This document shows positions 1 to 5,460 of a DNA stretch of 7,608 bases, one piece after another. Origin of the DNA: Gammaproteobacteria bacterium. GTDB taxonomy: Bacteria > Pseudomonadota > Gammaproteobacteria > Steroidobacterales > Steroidobacteraceae. The first letter of the stretch is position 1; every line of letters starts with the position of its first letter. Below the pieces are notes generated by a model that was not told the DNA's origin, ran no database searches, and saw only the letters and a program-made list of their open reading frames with translations. Where the stretch lies: the NCBI GenBank assembly GCA_003156695.1, contig PMHN01000140.1:5852-13459 (forward strand). Reading direction: 5' to 3'. A program made the position numbers and the translations under genes.

Positions 1-1
1 C

Positions 2-952
2 GAGCTCTCCGAGATTCTCGCCGCGCTCAATCGCTACGAGGAAGCGCGCGCGCAGCTCGAGCGGCTGCGTTCGCAAGGCGCGCCGGCGACGGAAATCGAC
101 CGGCGGCTGGCGCTGCTCGCTTTCGATTCCGGGGACCTGAGTGACGCGAAGGTGCGCTTCACGAGGCTCTTGTCCAGCGGCGAGGGCAATGACGGCGCGC
201 AGCTGTATCTGGCCGACATCGAGGCACGCAACGGCGATGCGGACGGCGCGATCGCCGACTATCGGCGGCTATATGATTCGAGCGTGGCACTGTCGGCGCG
301 CTCGCGCGCGGCGGGCCTGCTGCTTGATCGCAACGCCCGCACTGAAGCTCTCGCACTCCTTGATGACTACGCCGCGGACCATCCGGAGCAGGAACTGGAC
401 CTGACGCTCGCCAAGGCGCGATTGCTGGCGGATCACGGTGATGCCAACGGCGGTCTTGCCGTACTTAGAGCGGAGCTCGACCGCCATCCACAGCATCCCT
501 CGATTGAGTACGACCGGGCAGTAATCCTCGAGCAGGCCGGACAGGTGCACGAGTCGGTGACCGCACTGGAGCATTTGCTCGCCGAGCGGCCGGAGGATCC
601 GACACTGCTTAACGCTCTGGGTTACACACTCGCAGACCACTCCCTGGAGCTTCCCCATGCCGAAGCGCTCATCCGGCGGGCTCTGGTGGTGATGCCCGAC
701 AGCCCGGCGGCGCTCGATAGTCTCGGCTGGGTACACTTCCGCGAGGGCGATGCCAGCGCCGCGGCGCGCACACTTGCCCACGCCTGGTCCGTGGGGCGCG
801 ACGCCGAAATTGCCGCCCACCTTGGCGAGGCGCTGTGGGTAAGCGGTGAACCCAGCGAAGCGCGCAAGGTCTGGGCCACTGCGCTCGCCCGCGACCCGGA
901 TTCCAGACCTCTGAAAGCCACGGTAAAGCGGTTCGTGCCTGATGCCCCGTAA
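2..952 (+). CDS. Tetratricopeptide-repeat protein, C-terminal part (5' end outside window)
   Basis: The reading frame is open from the left edge to a TAA at 950-952, giving 316 visible residues with no start in view. It is built of alternating helices with TPR-type spacing. Examples are the visible segments NALGYTLAD and LDSLGWVHFREGDASAA, followed by AAHLGEALWVSGEPSEA, which carry the small-residue and aromatic pattern of TPR helices. The last three repeats (roughly 600-900) are the most regular. TPR domains are protein-interaction scaffolds, so no enzymatic role is implied. In Pseudomonas and relatives a TPR protein of this type sits directly before lolB (PA4667-like, from memory), which supports the call. 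Its stop lies 11 nt inside lolB, so the two are probably co-transcribed and translationally coupled. The full protein is likely much longer and exported or envelope-associated, but the N-terminus that would show this is not in the window. An internal ATG-like start near 152 is not the real start, because homologous repeat structure continues upstream of it. Confidence 0.85.
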   Translation, partial: ELSEILAALNRYEEARAQLERLRSQGAPATEIDRRLALLAFDSGDLSDAKVRFTRLLSSGEGNDGAQLYLADIEARNGDADGAIADYRRLYDSSVALSARSRAAGLLLDRNARTEALALLDDYAADHPEQELDLTLAKARLLADHGDANGGLAVLRAELDRHPQHPSIEYDRAVILEQAGQVHESVTALEHLLAERPEDPTLLNALGYTLADHSLELPHAEALIRRALVVMPDSPAALDSLGWVHFREGDASAAARTLAHAWSVGRDAEIAAHLGEALWVSGEPSEARKVWATALARDPDSRPLKATVKRFVPDAP

Positions 953-1538
953 GGCGGCGGCGGCCCTGGGGGCCGCGTTTCTTGGGTTGATGGCGGGATG
1001 CCGCACCTTGCCCGTCATCGCACCGGCGGTTGGGCCGTGGGACGAGCGCCGTGCGCAACTACAGGCGCGGGATCATTTCGAGCTCACGGGCCGGGTCGCC
1101 ATTGCCGTTGGCGATCAGGGCGTCAATGCGAATCTGCAATGGACTCAGGCCGGCGCGCACTCGCAGGTCACGCTGGAAGGACCGCTCGGGGTTGGCGCGG
1201 TGCGCATCAGCGCCACGGGTGATGATCTGCAGATCGTCAACGCGAACGGGCAACACCTGGACAGCGATGCCGCGCATACCGAGCTCGCCTCCCGCCTGGG
1301 GTTTGACCCGCCGCTCAAGAGCCTGCGCTTCTGGATCCAGGGGGTGCCTGACCCGGCCACGCCCTCGACCGAAACGCTCGAGCCCGGGCAGCAGCGCCTC
1401 GCGGAGCTTTCGCAGGACGGATGGAGCATCCATTACACGTCCTACAGTTCTGTCGCAGGTGAGTGGCTGCCGGCGCGCCTTTCCGTACAGCGGGACACCG
1501 TGCGGGTACGGCTGCTCGTAGATGGCTGGCGGTTGTGA
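942..1538 (+). CDS. lolB: Outer-membrane lipoprotein receptor LolB
   Basis: LolB is the outer-membrane-anchored receptor that takes lipoproteins from the periplasmic carrier LolA and inserts them into the inner leaflet of the outer membrane. The 198-residue product is close to the usual size of about 200. It begins MPRK, then an Ala/Leu/Gly hydrophobic stretch ending in LMAGC, so Cys20 is the likely lipidated residue. Met at -3 of the lipobox is slightly unusual. After this come features of the LolA/LolB beta-barrel fold: a FELTGRVAIAV strand at 46-56, the PLG of the protruding hydrophobic loop at 81-83 (Leu82 corresponds to the functional loop Leu of E. coli LolB), LKSLRFWIQGVPDP at about 125-138, and a closing strand VRVRLLVDGW. 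Start ATG 942 is chosen because it leaves a complete signal peptide; the next in-frame ATG (990) falls within it. It overlaps the TPR gene by 11 nt, and its TGA overlaps the ispE start. There is no strong ribosome binding site, consistent with coupled translation. Confidence 0.93.
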   Translation: MPRKAAAALGAAFLGLMAGCRTLPVIAPAVGPWDERRAQLQARDHFELTGRVAIAVGDQGVNANLQWTQAGAHSQVTLEGPLGVGAVRISATGDDLQIVNANGQHLDSDAAHTELASRLGFDPPLKSLRFWIQGVPDPATPSTETLEPGQQRLAELSQDGWSIHYTSYSSVAGEWLPARLSVQRDTVRVRLLVDGWRL

Positions 1539-2395
1539 CCCATCCGCAAACCCGCTGGCCCGCACCCGCGAAACTGAATCTCTTTCTGCATGTCACCGGT
1601 CGGCGCGCCGACGGCTACCACGAACTGCAGACCCTGTTTCAACTCATCGATCTGTGCGACACCATCGCGATCACCGTACGCGAGGATGGAGCCATCGAGC
1701 GCCCGGCCGGTCCTCCCGAGGTCGCGCCGGAAGCGGACCTGGCCGTCCGCGCGGCTCAGGTGCTCAAGCAGGCCACGGGCTCGGGATTGGGCGCGACCCT
1801 CTCAGTGCACAAACGCATCCCGCTGGGCGGGGGCCTGGGCGGGGGCAGTTCCGATGCGGCGACCGTGCTCCTGGCCCTGAATGAGCTGTGGGGCACCCGG
1901 CTGTCTTTGCCGGAGCTGGCGGGCCTCGGGCTGCCTCTGGGCGCCGATGTCCCTGTTTTTATTCGAGGTTCTTCTGCTTTTGGGGAGGGAGTCGGCGAGC
2001 GGCTGACTCCCGTAACCCTTCCATTGAAGTGGTACGCCATCATCCATCCAGGGATCGGCGTGAGCACTCGTGAGGTGTTCCAGAGCGCTGAATTGACACG
2101 AAATTCGCCCGTCAGCACAATACGCGCCCTTTTGGATTCGGGCGGCCGGAACGACTGCGAGCGCGTGGTGCGCGTATGCGTCCCCGAGGTTGCGGAAGCC
2201 CTCGACTGGCTCGAACAGTTTGCGCCCGCGCACCTGACGGGAACCGGCTCGTGCGTGTTTGCGGTGTGCGAGAGCGCCGCACAAGCCGAGCGCCTGGCCG
2301 CGCGGGTGCCGGATCGCCGCTGGATGAGTTTCGTGGCACGGGGCCTGAATGTTTCGCCGATGCACGAGCGGCTTTCACACGGGCGGCGGGGGTGA
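1535..2395 (+). CDS. ispE: 4-diphosphocytidyl-2-C-methyl-D-erythritol kinase IspE
   Basis: This GHMP-superfamily kinase phosphorylates the 2-hydroxyl of CDP-methylerythritol with ATP, the fourth step of the MEP route to isoprenoid precursors, in the cytosol. With GTG 1535 as start the protein is 286 aa, against about 283 in E. coli, and opens MTHPQTRWPAPAKLN, closely matching the E. coli N-terminus. Lys13 is the conserved catalytic-region lysine. The glycine-rich GHMP ATP loop PLGGGLGGGSSDA lies at 96-108. LGADVPVF at 135-142 carries the conserved catalytic Asp138. The C-terminal GHMP motif appears as LTGTGSCVFAV. The frame is open further upstream, to a GTG at 1463, but those extra residues are read from the lolB coding sequence and have no counterpart in the family. 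The GTG overlaps the lolB stop as GTGA with no clear Shine-Dalgarno sequence, so translation is probably coupled to lolB. tRNA-Gln follows 52 nt after the stop. Confidence 0.95.
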   Translation: MTHPQTRWPAPAKLNLFLHVTGRRADGYHELQTLFQLIDLCDTIAITVREDGAIERPAGPPEVAPEADLAVRAAQVLKQATGSGLGATLSVHKRIPLGGGLGGGSSDAATVLLALNELWGTRLSLPELAGLGLPLGADVPVFIRGSSAFGEGVGERLTPVTLPLKWYAIIHPGIGVSTREVFQSAELTRNSPVSTIRALLDSGGRNDCERVVRVCVPEVAEALDWLEQFAPAHLTGTGSCVFAVCESAAQAERLAARVPDRRWMSFVARGLNVSPMHERLSHGRRG

Positions 2396-2447
2396 GGCAG
2401 CTGTAAGATGCGCGCCCGCTCGCCCTGCACGCGAGGCGGTGCGGTGC

Positions 2448-2522
2448 TGGGGTGTCGCCAAGTGGTAAGGCAGCGGGTTTTGATCCCGCCATTCGGAGGT
2501 TCGAATCCTTCCACCCCAGCCA
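2448..2522 (+). tRNA. tRNA-Gln (anticodon UUG)
   Basis: A complete 75-nt tRNA. The acceptor arm TGGGGTG (2448-2454) pairs fully with CACCCCA (2512-2518), followed by discriminator G and encoded CCA at 2520-2522. The anticodon stem is GCGGG/CCCGC (2473-2477 with 2485-2489) around a 7-nt loop with anticodon TTG at 2480-2482, which reads CAA and by wobble CAG. The T arm is GGAGG/CCTTC (2495-2499 with 2507-2511, one G-U pair) with loop TTCGAAT. The sequence closely follows E. coli tRNA-Gln, including the weak first base pair U1-A72 typical of this tRNA. It may be processed from an ispE-prs transcript or have its own start. A TAAGAT box at 2404-2409 followed by a GC-rich discriminator resembles a stable-RNA -10 element, but I see no matching -35. 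No terminator follows. Confidence 0.98.
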
Positions 2523-2528
2523 ATTGCG

Positions 2529-2762
2529 CTAATCGACTGCAGGGACGCAACTCACTGGATCATGGTCGCCGGAACAAAGATATTTCTTGCCATCGCAGGT
2601 CGCGTTCCACGTAACGTTAACGACGTCTATGTTTGAAATGACATTTTTATCTGGGCTGCAGCCGGTGAAGACGGCGCTGTTCCTTTGCATATCGGAGGTC
2701 ACGCTGCAGCCGGTTGCGGTGGCTGCCAGGAGCAGCGCGATGCAGACCCCAGAGATCCTCAT
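2529..2762 (-). CDS. Small cysteine-containing lipoprotein of unknown function
   Basis: A 77-residue product that I do not recognise. It starts with ATG at 2762-2760, preceded by a strong Shine-Dalgarno AAGGAG (2769-2774 on the opposite strand) six bases away, the best ribosome binding site in the window. The N-terminus MRISGVCIALLLAATATGC is a typical short signal peptide ending in a lipobox-like ATGC, so Cys19 is the probable lipidated residue. Ala instead of Leu at -3 makes this a weaker match. The roughly 58-residue mature part has four further cysteines (35, 56, 63, 72), enough for two disulfides in the periplasm, and a Lys-Lys-Tyr-Leu-Cys segment at 59-63. GC content is visibly lower than in the flanking genes, and the gene runs against them. 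It ends 6 nt from the 3' end of tRNA-Gln, with no terminator in between. The ribosome binding site, signal peptide and cysteine pattern make it a credible gene despite its size. Confidence 0.72.
   Translation of the reverse strand: MRISGVCIALLLAATATGCSVTSDMQRNSAVFTGCSPDKNVISNIDVVNVTWNATCDGKKYLCSGDHDPVSCVPAVD
2655..2714. repeat. 12-bp direct repeat inside the small lipoprotein gene
   Basis: GCTGCAGCCGGT occurs at 2655-2666 and again at 2703-2714, 48 nt apart. The spacing is a multiple of three, and both copies encode Thr-Gly-Cys-Ser on the minus strand (residues 17-20, the lipobox region, and 33-36). This could be a small internal duplication or chance. Each copy contains the palindrome GCTGCAGC. 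Confidence 0.6.
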
Positions 2763-2768
2763 TTCAGG

Positions 2769-2774
2769 CTCCTT
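2769..2774 (-). promoter_or_regulatory. Ribosome binding site of the small lipoprotein gene
   Basis: Read on the minus strand, AAGGAG lies six bases before the ATG at 2762. It decides the start of this short gene and is the main non-protein evidence that the gene is real. Confidence 0.75.
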
Positions 2775-2834
2775 TTAAGGATGGCCATGCTGAATTATTG
2801 CAGGCTAGATGAAGAAATCCGCGGCGCATAGAGC

Positions 2835-3791
2835 GTGAGTAACACCGACACACTTGCGCTGTTTGCGGGCAACGCCAATCCGGCGCTGGCCCAGGACATC
2901 GCGCGGGCGCTGCAGACGCCGCTCGGGCGCGCCTACGTCGGGCGCTTCAGCGACGGCGAGGTGAACGTCGAGCTGATGGAGAACGTGCGTGGGCGCGACG
3001 TCTTCATCGTGCAGCCGACCAGTCCACCGGCGAACGACAGCCTGATGGAGCTGCTGGTCATGGTGGACGCGGCGCGCCGCGCTTCCGCCGCGCGCATCAC
3101 CGCGGTGATGCCGTATTTTGGTTACTCGCGCCAGGATCGCCGCCCGCGCGCCACGCGCTCGGCGATCACGGCGAAGCTGGTCGCCAACATGGTGTCGAGT
3201 GCGGGAGTGAATCGCCTGCTGACGATCGATCTGCATTCGGATCAGATCCAGGGGTTCTTCGACATCCCGGTGGACAATGTGTATGCCTCGCCGGTGCTGC
3301 TCGGGGACGCCTGGAAGCAGGCGTACCGCGACGTCATCGTAGTGTCGCCGGATGTTGGCGGCGTGGCGCGTGCGCGGGCCTTCGCCAAGCGCCTGGACGA
3401 TGCGGACCTGGCGATTATCGACAAGCGCCGCCCGCGGCCGAACGAGTCGAAGGTCATGAACATCATCGGCGAGGTCGAGGGCCGCACCTGCCTGCTGGTG
3501 GACGATATGGTCGACACGGCCGGCACGCTGTGCCAGGCGGCGCAGGCACTGAAGGATGAAGGCGCGGCCAAGGTGATTGGCTACATCACGCACCCGGTGT
3601 TGTCCGGGGGCGCGGTGGAGAAGATTTCGAAGTCGGCCCTCGATGAGCTGGTCGTGACGGACACGATTCTCCTGAGTGCCGCTGCCAAGAGCGCGGGCCG
3701 CATCCGGCAACTTTCCGTGGCGGCGCTGCTGGCGGAGACCATCCGCCGCATCCGCGAAGAGGAGTCGGTGAGCTCGTTGTACGTCGACTAG
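2835..3791 (+). CDS. prs: Ribose-phosphate pyrophosphokinase (PRPP synthase)
   Basis: The enzyme transfers pyrophosphate from ATP to ribose-5-phosphate, making PRPP for purine, pyrimidine, NAD, histidine and tryptophan synthesis in the cytosol. At 318 aa it matches the class I bacterial enzyme (315 in E. coli). Visible features in order: FSDGEVNVE at 38-46; [12 protein letters not shown] at 93-104 (ATP-binding region); the metal/ATP-binding [11 protein letters not shown] at 132-142 with His134; [10 protein letters not shown] at 171-180; the catalytic flexible-loop segment [11 protein letters not shown] at 195-205 with Lys197; and the PRPP-binding loop [10 protein letters not shown] at 222-231. 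The start is GTG 2835. An in-frame TAG at 2829-2831 excludes any upstream start, and the next in-frame ATG would remove the N-terminal domain. No good Shine-Dalgarno sequence precedes it. It diverges from the small lipoprotein gene, with rplY downstream after a structured 161-nt gap. Confidence 0.97.
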   Translation: MSNTDTLALFAGNANPALAQDIARALQTPLGRAYVGRFSDGEVNVELMENVRGRDVFIVQPTSPPANDSLMELLVMVDAARRASAARITAVMPYFGYSRQDRRPRATRSAITAKLVANMVSSAGVNRLLTIDLHSDQIQGFFDIPVDNVYASPVLLGDAWKQAYRDVIVVSPDVGGVARARAFAKRLDDADLAIIDKRRPRPNESKVMNIIGEVEGRTCLLVDDMVDTAGTLCQAAQALKDEGAAKVIGYITHPVLSGGAVEKISKSALDELVVTDTILLSAAAKSAGRIRQLSVAALLAETIRRIREEESVSSLYVD

Positions 3792-3800
3792 TTGGATTGG

Positions 3801-3826
3801 CCGAAATCGCTTGGAAGCGATTTCGG
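3801..3826 (+). terminator. Perfect 12-bp hairpin just after prs
   Basis: CCGAAATCGCTT at 3801-3812 is the exact reverse complement of 3815-3826, separated by GG, so the real loop is probably six bases. It begins 9 nt after the prs stop. No U-run follows (CGGACATC), so it is not a canonical intrinsic terminator. It may instead protect the prs 3' end, mark an RNA processing site, or form part of the rplY leader. Confidence 0.4.
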
Positions 3827-3846
3827 CGGACATCAGCTGCGATTCC

Positions 3847-3874
3847 GCCGGCGAAAGGCGTGACTTTCGCCGGC
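3847..3874 (+). promoter_or_regulatory. Perfect 11-bp hairpin in the rplY leader
   Basis: GCCGGCGAAAG at 3847-3857 pairs exactly with CTTTCGCCGGC at 3864-3874 around a 6-nt loop (GCGTGA). No U-run follows, so intrinsic termination is unlikely. Its 5' arm overlaps the sequence that can pair with the base of the preceding hairpin, which suggests a structural switch or a pair of processing signals. Confidence 0.5.
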
Positions 3875-3939
3875 TGCGACGGAGAAAAGTGTTTTGGGTG
3901 TGCGGGTTTGGTCGCGAACCGGCACGTGTTGTCACTACT

Positions 3940-3943
3940 GGAG
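3940..3943 (+). promoter_or_regulatory. Ribosome binding site of rplY
   Basis: GGAG lies nine bases before the rplY ATG at 3953 and supports that start. It lies downstream of the hairpins and is not itself in a strong stem in the simplest fold. Confidence 0.6.
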
Positions 3944-3952
3944 ACTTGAGTC

Positions 3953-4744
3953 ATGCGTATTTCATTCACATTCGGCGCGGATGTCCGTGCGATGCAAGGC
4001 AAGGGTGCGAGCCGCCGCCTGCGTCACACGGGCAAAGTCCCCGCCATCCTGTACGGCGCCCAGAAGGACGCGCAGGCTTTGATTCTCGATCAGCAGAACC
4101 TCCTGACCATGATCGGTGATGAGCGCTTCTACTCCTCGATCGTGCAGCTGAAGATTGGCAAGAGCACGCAGGAGGCGATCGTCAAGGACGTGCAGATGCA
4201 CCCGGCGAAGAATCTCGTCGTGCACGTGGATCTGCAGCGGGTACTCGAGAACGAGACGATCCGCATCCGCCTGCCGATCCACTTCAAGGGCGCGAGCGTT
4301 TCCCCGGGCGTGAAGAGCGAAGGCGGCGTCGTGTCGCACATGCGCGCGGACGTCGAGGTGTCCTGCCTGCCGAAGGATCTGCCGGAGTTCCTCGAGCTCG
4401 ACATGTCCGGGATGGCCCTGAACGACACCAAGTTCATGGCGGACATTCCGCTGCCCGCCGGGGTTGCGATCCCGGAGCTCACGCAGCGTAACGCGCCGGT
4501 GGCGTCGATCCATGCGCCGCGTGCCGAGGAACCGGAGCCGGTTGCCGCCGAGGCTGCTGTCGTACCAGTCGAGGGTGCAGCACCTGCCGCTACGGGTGCC
4601 CCGGGTGCGCCGGGCGCGGCTCCTCCCGTGGGCGCTGCCGCAGCTCCGGCCGCTGGCGACGCCAAGAAAGGCGAGGAAAAGAAGGAGGGCGCTCCTGCCA
4701 AGAAGGACGCCGCTCCTGCCAAGAAGGAGGGCGGCAAGAAGTAG
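3953..4744 (+). CDS. rplY: 50S ribosomal protein L25, CTC/TL5 type with long tail
   Basis: L25 binds 5S rRNA in the central protuberance of the 50S subunit; long forms are called CTC or TL5. The 263-aa product starts with the 5S-binding domain (about 1-95), including QGKGASRRLRHTGKVPAILYG and the later VHVDLQRV. A second beta domain follows (about 96-188), with LPIHFKG, then VEVSCLPKDLPEFLELDMSGM, matching the family's C-terminal domain. Residues 189-263 form a low-complexity tail, first Ala/Pro/Glu/Gly and then Lys/Glu-rich, ending with two APAKK units and GGKK. E. coli L25 has only the first domain (94 aa); two-domain forms are usually about 200-220 aa, so this tail is long and positively charged at its end. 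A clear GGAG supports ATG 3953. Its 3' hairpin lies just before pth. Confidence 0.95.
   Translation: MRISFTFGADVRAMQGKGASRRLRHTGKVPAILYGAQKDAQALILDQQNLLTMIGDERFYSSIVQLKIGKSTQEAIVKDVQMHPAKNLVVHVDLQRVLENETIRIRLPIHFKGASVSPGVKSEGGVVSHMRADVEVSCLPKDLPEFLELDMSGMALNDTKFMADIPLPAGVAIPELTQRNAPVASIHAPRAEEPEPVAAEAAVVPVEGAAPAATGAPGAPGAAPPVGAAAAPAAGDAKKGEEKKEGAPAKKDAAPAKKEGGKK
4690..4728 (+). repeat. Tandem repeat in the rplY tail
   Basis: An 18-bp sequence beginning CGCTCCTGCC and ending AAGAAGGA occurs at 4690-4707 and 4711-4728, with a 21-nt period. The copies encode successive Ala-Pro-Ala-Lys-Lys units. The exact DNA identity suggests recent slippage duplication of a 7-codon unit, which may make tail length variable between strains. 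Confidence 0.8.
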
Positions 4745-4768
4745 CCGCCGCACAAGCCCGCAGGTCGT

Positions 4769-4806
4769 CCGCCGGCCGCTTCGGTATTCCCGAATGCGGC
4801 CGGCGG
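4769..4806 (+). terminator. Strong hairpin between rplY and pth
   Basis: CCGCCGGCCGC at 4769-4779 pairs exactly with 4796-4806. Inside it TTCGG (4780-4784) pairs with CCGAA (4790-4794), leaving one bulged T and a 5-nt loop. It is followed by CGTTTCC, only a three-T run, so termination may be partial. Only 23 nt separate it from the pth start, too few for a full promoter. Confidence 0.5.
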
Positions 4807-4813
4807 CGTTTCC

Positions 4814-4820
4814 GGGGTGA
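4814..4820 (+). promoter_or_regulatory. Probable ribosome binding site of pth
   Basis: GGGGTGA lies nine bases before ATG 4830. It is a moderate Shine-Dalgarno match that agrees with the start placing the Pth N-terminal motif correctly. Confidence 0.5.
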
Positions 4821-4829
4821 GTTAACGAC

Positions 4830-5459
4830 ATGACAGGCGAACCACTCAAGCTGATCGTCGGGCTCGGCAATCCGGGCACCGAGTACGCGCGCAACCGACA
4901 CAACGCCGGCTTCCAGTTCGCCGATGAGCTGGCGCGTCGCCATGGGGCCACGTTTCGCAGCGAGCCGCGGCACCGCGGGGAAGTGGCGCGCCTGAGGATC
5001 GGTGACACGGAAGTTTGGCTGCTCAAGCCCATGAGTTACATGAACCACAGCGGCGACCCCGTGCGCAGCGTCGCGGGCTTCTACAAAGTGCCGGTGGAAG
5101 CACTGCTGGTCGCGTATGACGAGCTGGATTTCCCGGCAGGCGTCGTGCGCCTCAAGCAGGGTGGCGGTGCCGCCGGCCACAACGGCATGCGCGATGTAAT
5201 CGGCCAAATGGGCGATGGCTTCTGGCGCCTGCGGATCGGTATCGGCCATCCGGGCGATCGTTCGCAGGTGCTGGATTACGTGTTGGGACGCCCCGGTGCC
5301 GACGATGCGCAGCTCATCCAGGACGCAATCGCGGCGGCCGCTGACAGTGTGCCGGTGCTGCTCAAGGAAGGCGCGCAGCTGGCGATGAACCGTTTGCACG
5401 GACGCGATCCGGCGCCCGGGGCCGCAGCGCCGAATGCCGCGCCCGCGGCCAAGTCCTGA
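4830..5459 (+). CDS. pth: Peptidyl-tRNA hydrolase
   Basis: Pth cleaves the ester bond of peptidyl-tRNAs that drop off ribosomes, freeing tRNA for reuse in the cytosol. The 209-aa product carries the family active site in full. [18 protein letters not shown] at 11-28 includes Asn14 and the catalytic His24. MSYMNHSG holds Asn72, DELDF holds Asp97, and [12 protein letters not shown] holds Asn118. These match E. coli Asn10, His20, Asn68, Asp93 and Asn114 with a constant offset of four. The family is usually about 190-200 aa; the extra length is a short Ala/Pro-rich C-terminal tail (from about 193) that ends in AAKS. The start ATG 4830 has a moderate ribosome binding site. ychF begins one base after the stop, a coupling found widely in Proteobacteria. 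Transcription probably comes from rplY or further upstream, since there is almost no room for a promoter. Confidence 0.97.
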   Translation: MTGEPLKLIVGLGNPGTEYARNRHNAGFQFADELARRHGATFRSEPRHRGEVARLRIGDTEVWLLKPMSYMNHSGDPVRSVAGFYKVPVEALLVAYDELDFPAGVVRLKQGGGAAGHNGMRDVIGQMGDGFWRLRIGIGHPGDRSQVLDYVLGRPGADDAQLIQDAIAAAADSVPVLLKEGAQLAMNRLHGRDPAPGAAAPNAAPAAKS

Positions 5460-5460
5460 C

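Larger units (their letters stand above)
3792..3952 (+). promoter_or_regulatory. Structured prs-rplY intergenic region / rplY leader
   Basis: This 161-nt stretch holds two perfect hairpins (3801-3826 and 3847-3874) and a weaker one at 3905-3920 (GGTTTG/CGAACC with one G-U pair, loop GTCG). Bases 3824-3830 (CGGCGGA) are fully complementary to 3844-3850 (TCCGCCG). That pairing would disrupt both strong hairpins, so the region can be drawn in two mutually exclusive folds. From memory, L25 represses its own translation through its leader in E. coli; whether this leader does so is inference. I see no convincing sigma-70 promoter here. Confidence 0.45.

Noticed and set aside
2404..2409. TAAGAT box as a promoter for tRNA-Gln
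   Set aside because: The -10 resemblance and the GC-rich discriminator are suggestive, but no -35 element lies 16-18 nt upstream. It is mentioned only under the tRNA.
1756..2550. Minus-strand open frame opposite ispE that also runs through the tRNA
   Set aside because: It would cover a complete tRNA gene and the ispE active-site region in antisense, and no ribosome binding site or domain is visible.
2587..2778. Plus-strand 63-codon frame opposite the small lipoprotein
   Set aside because: It has no ribosome binding site or signal. The minus-strand frame has a strong ribosome binding site and signal peptide, so the minus strand is the better choice.
2448..2834. tRNA-Gln 3' end followed by lower-GC DNA as a possible genomic-island attachment site
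   Set aside because: I see no second copy of the tRNA 3' end anywhere in the window, no integrase, and prs continues the conserved order directly afterwards.
2805..3935. Long minus-strand open frame opposite prs (376 codons)
   Set aside because: It is the complement of a clear prs gene. Its product is Arg/His-rich with no recognisable domain, as expected from high-GC antisense frames.
5434..5460. Upstream extension of ychF into pth
   Set aside because: It adds nine residues absent from the family. ATG 5461 gives exactly the 363-residue family length and N-terminus.
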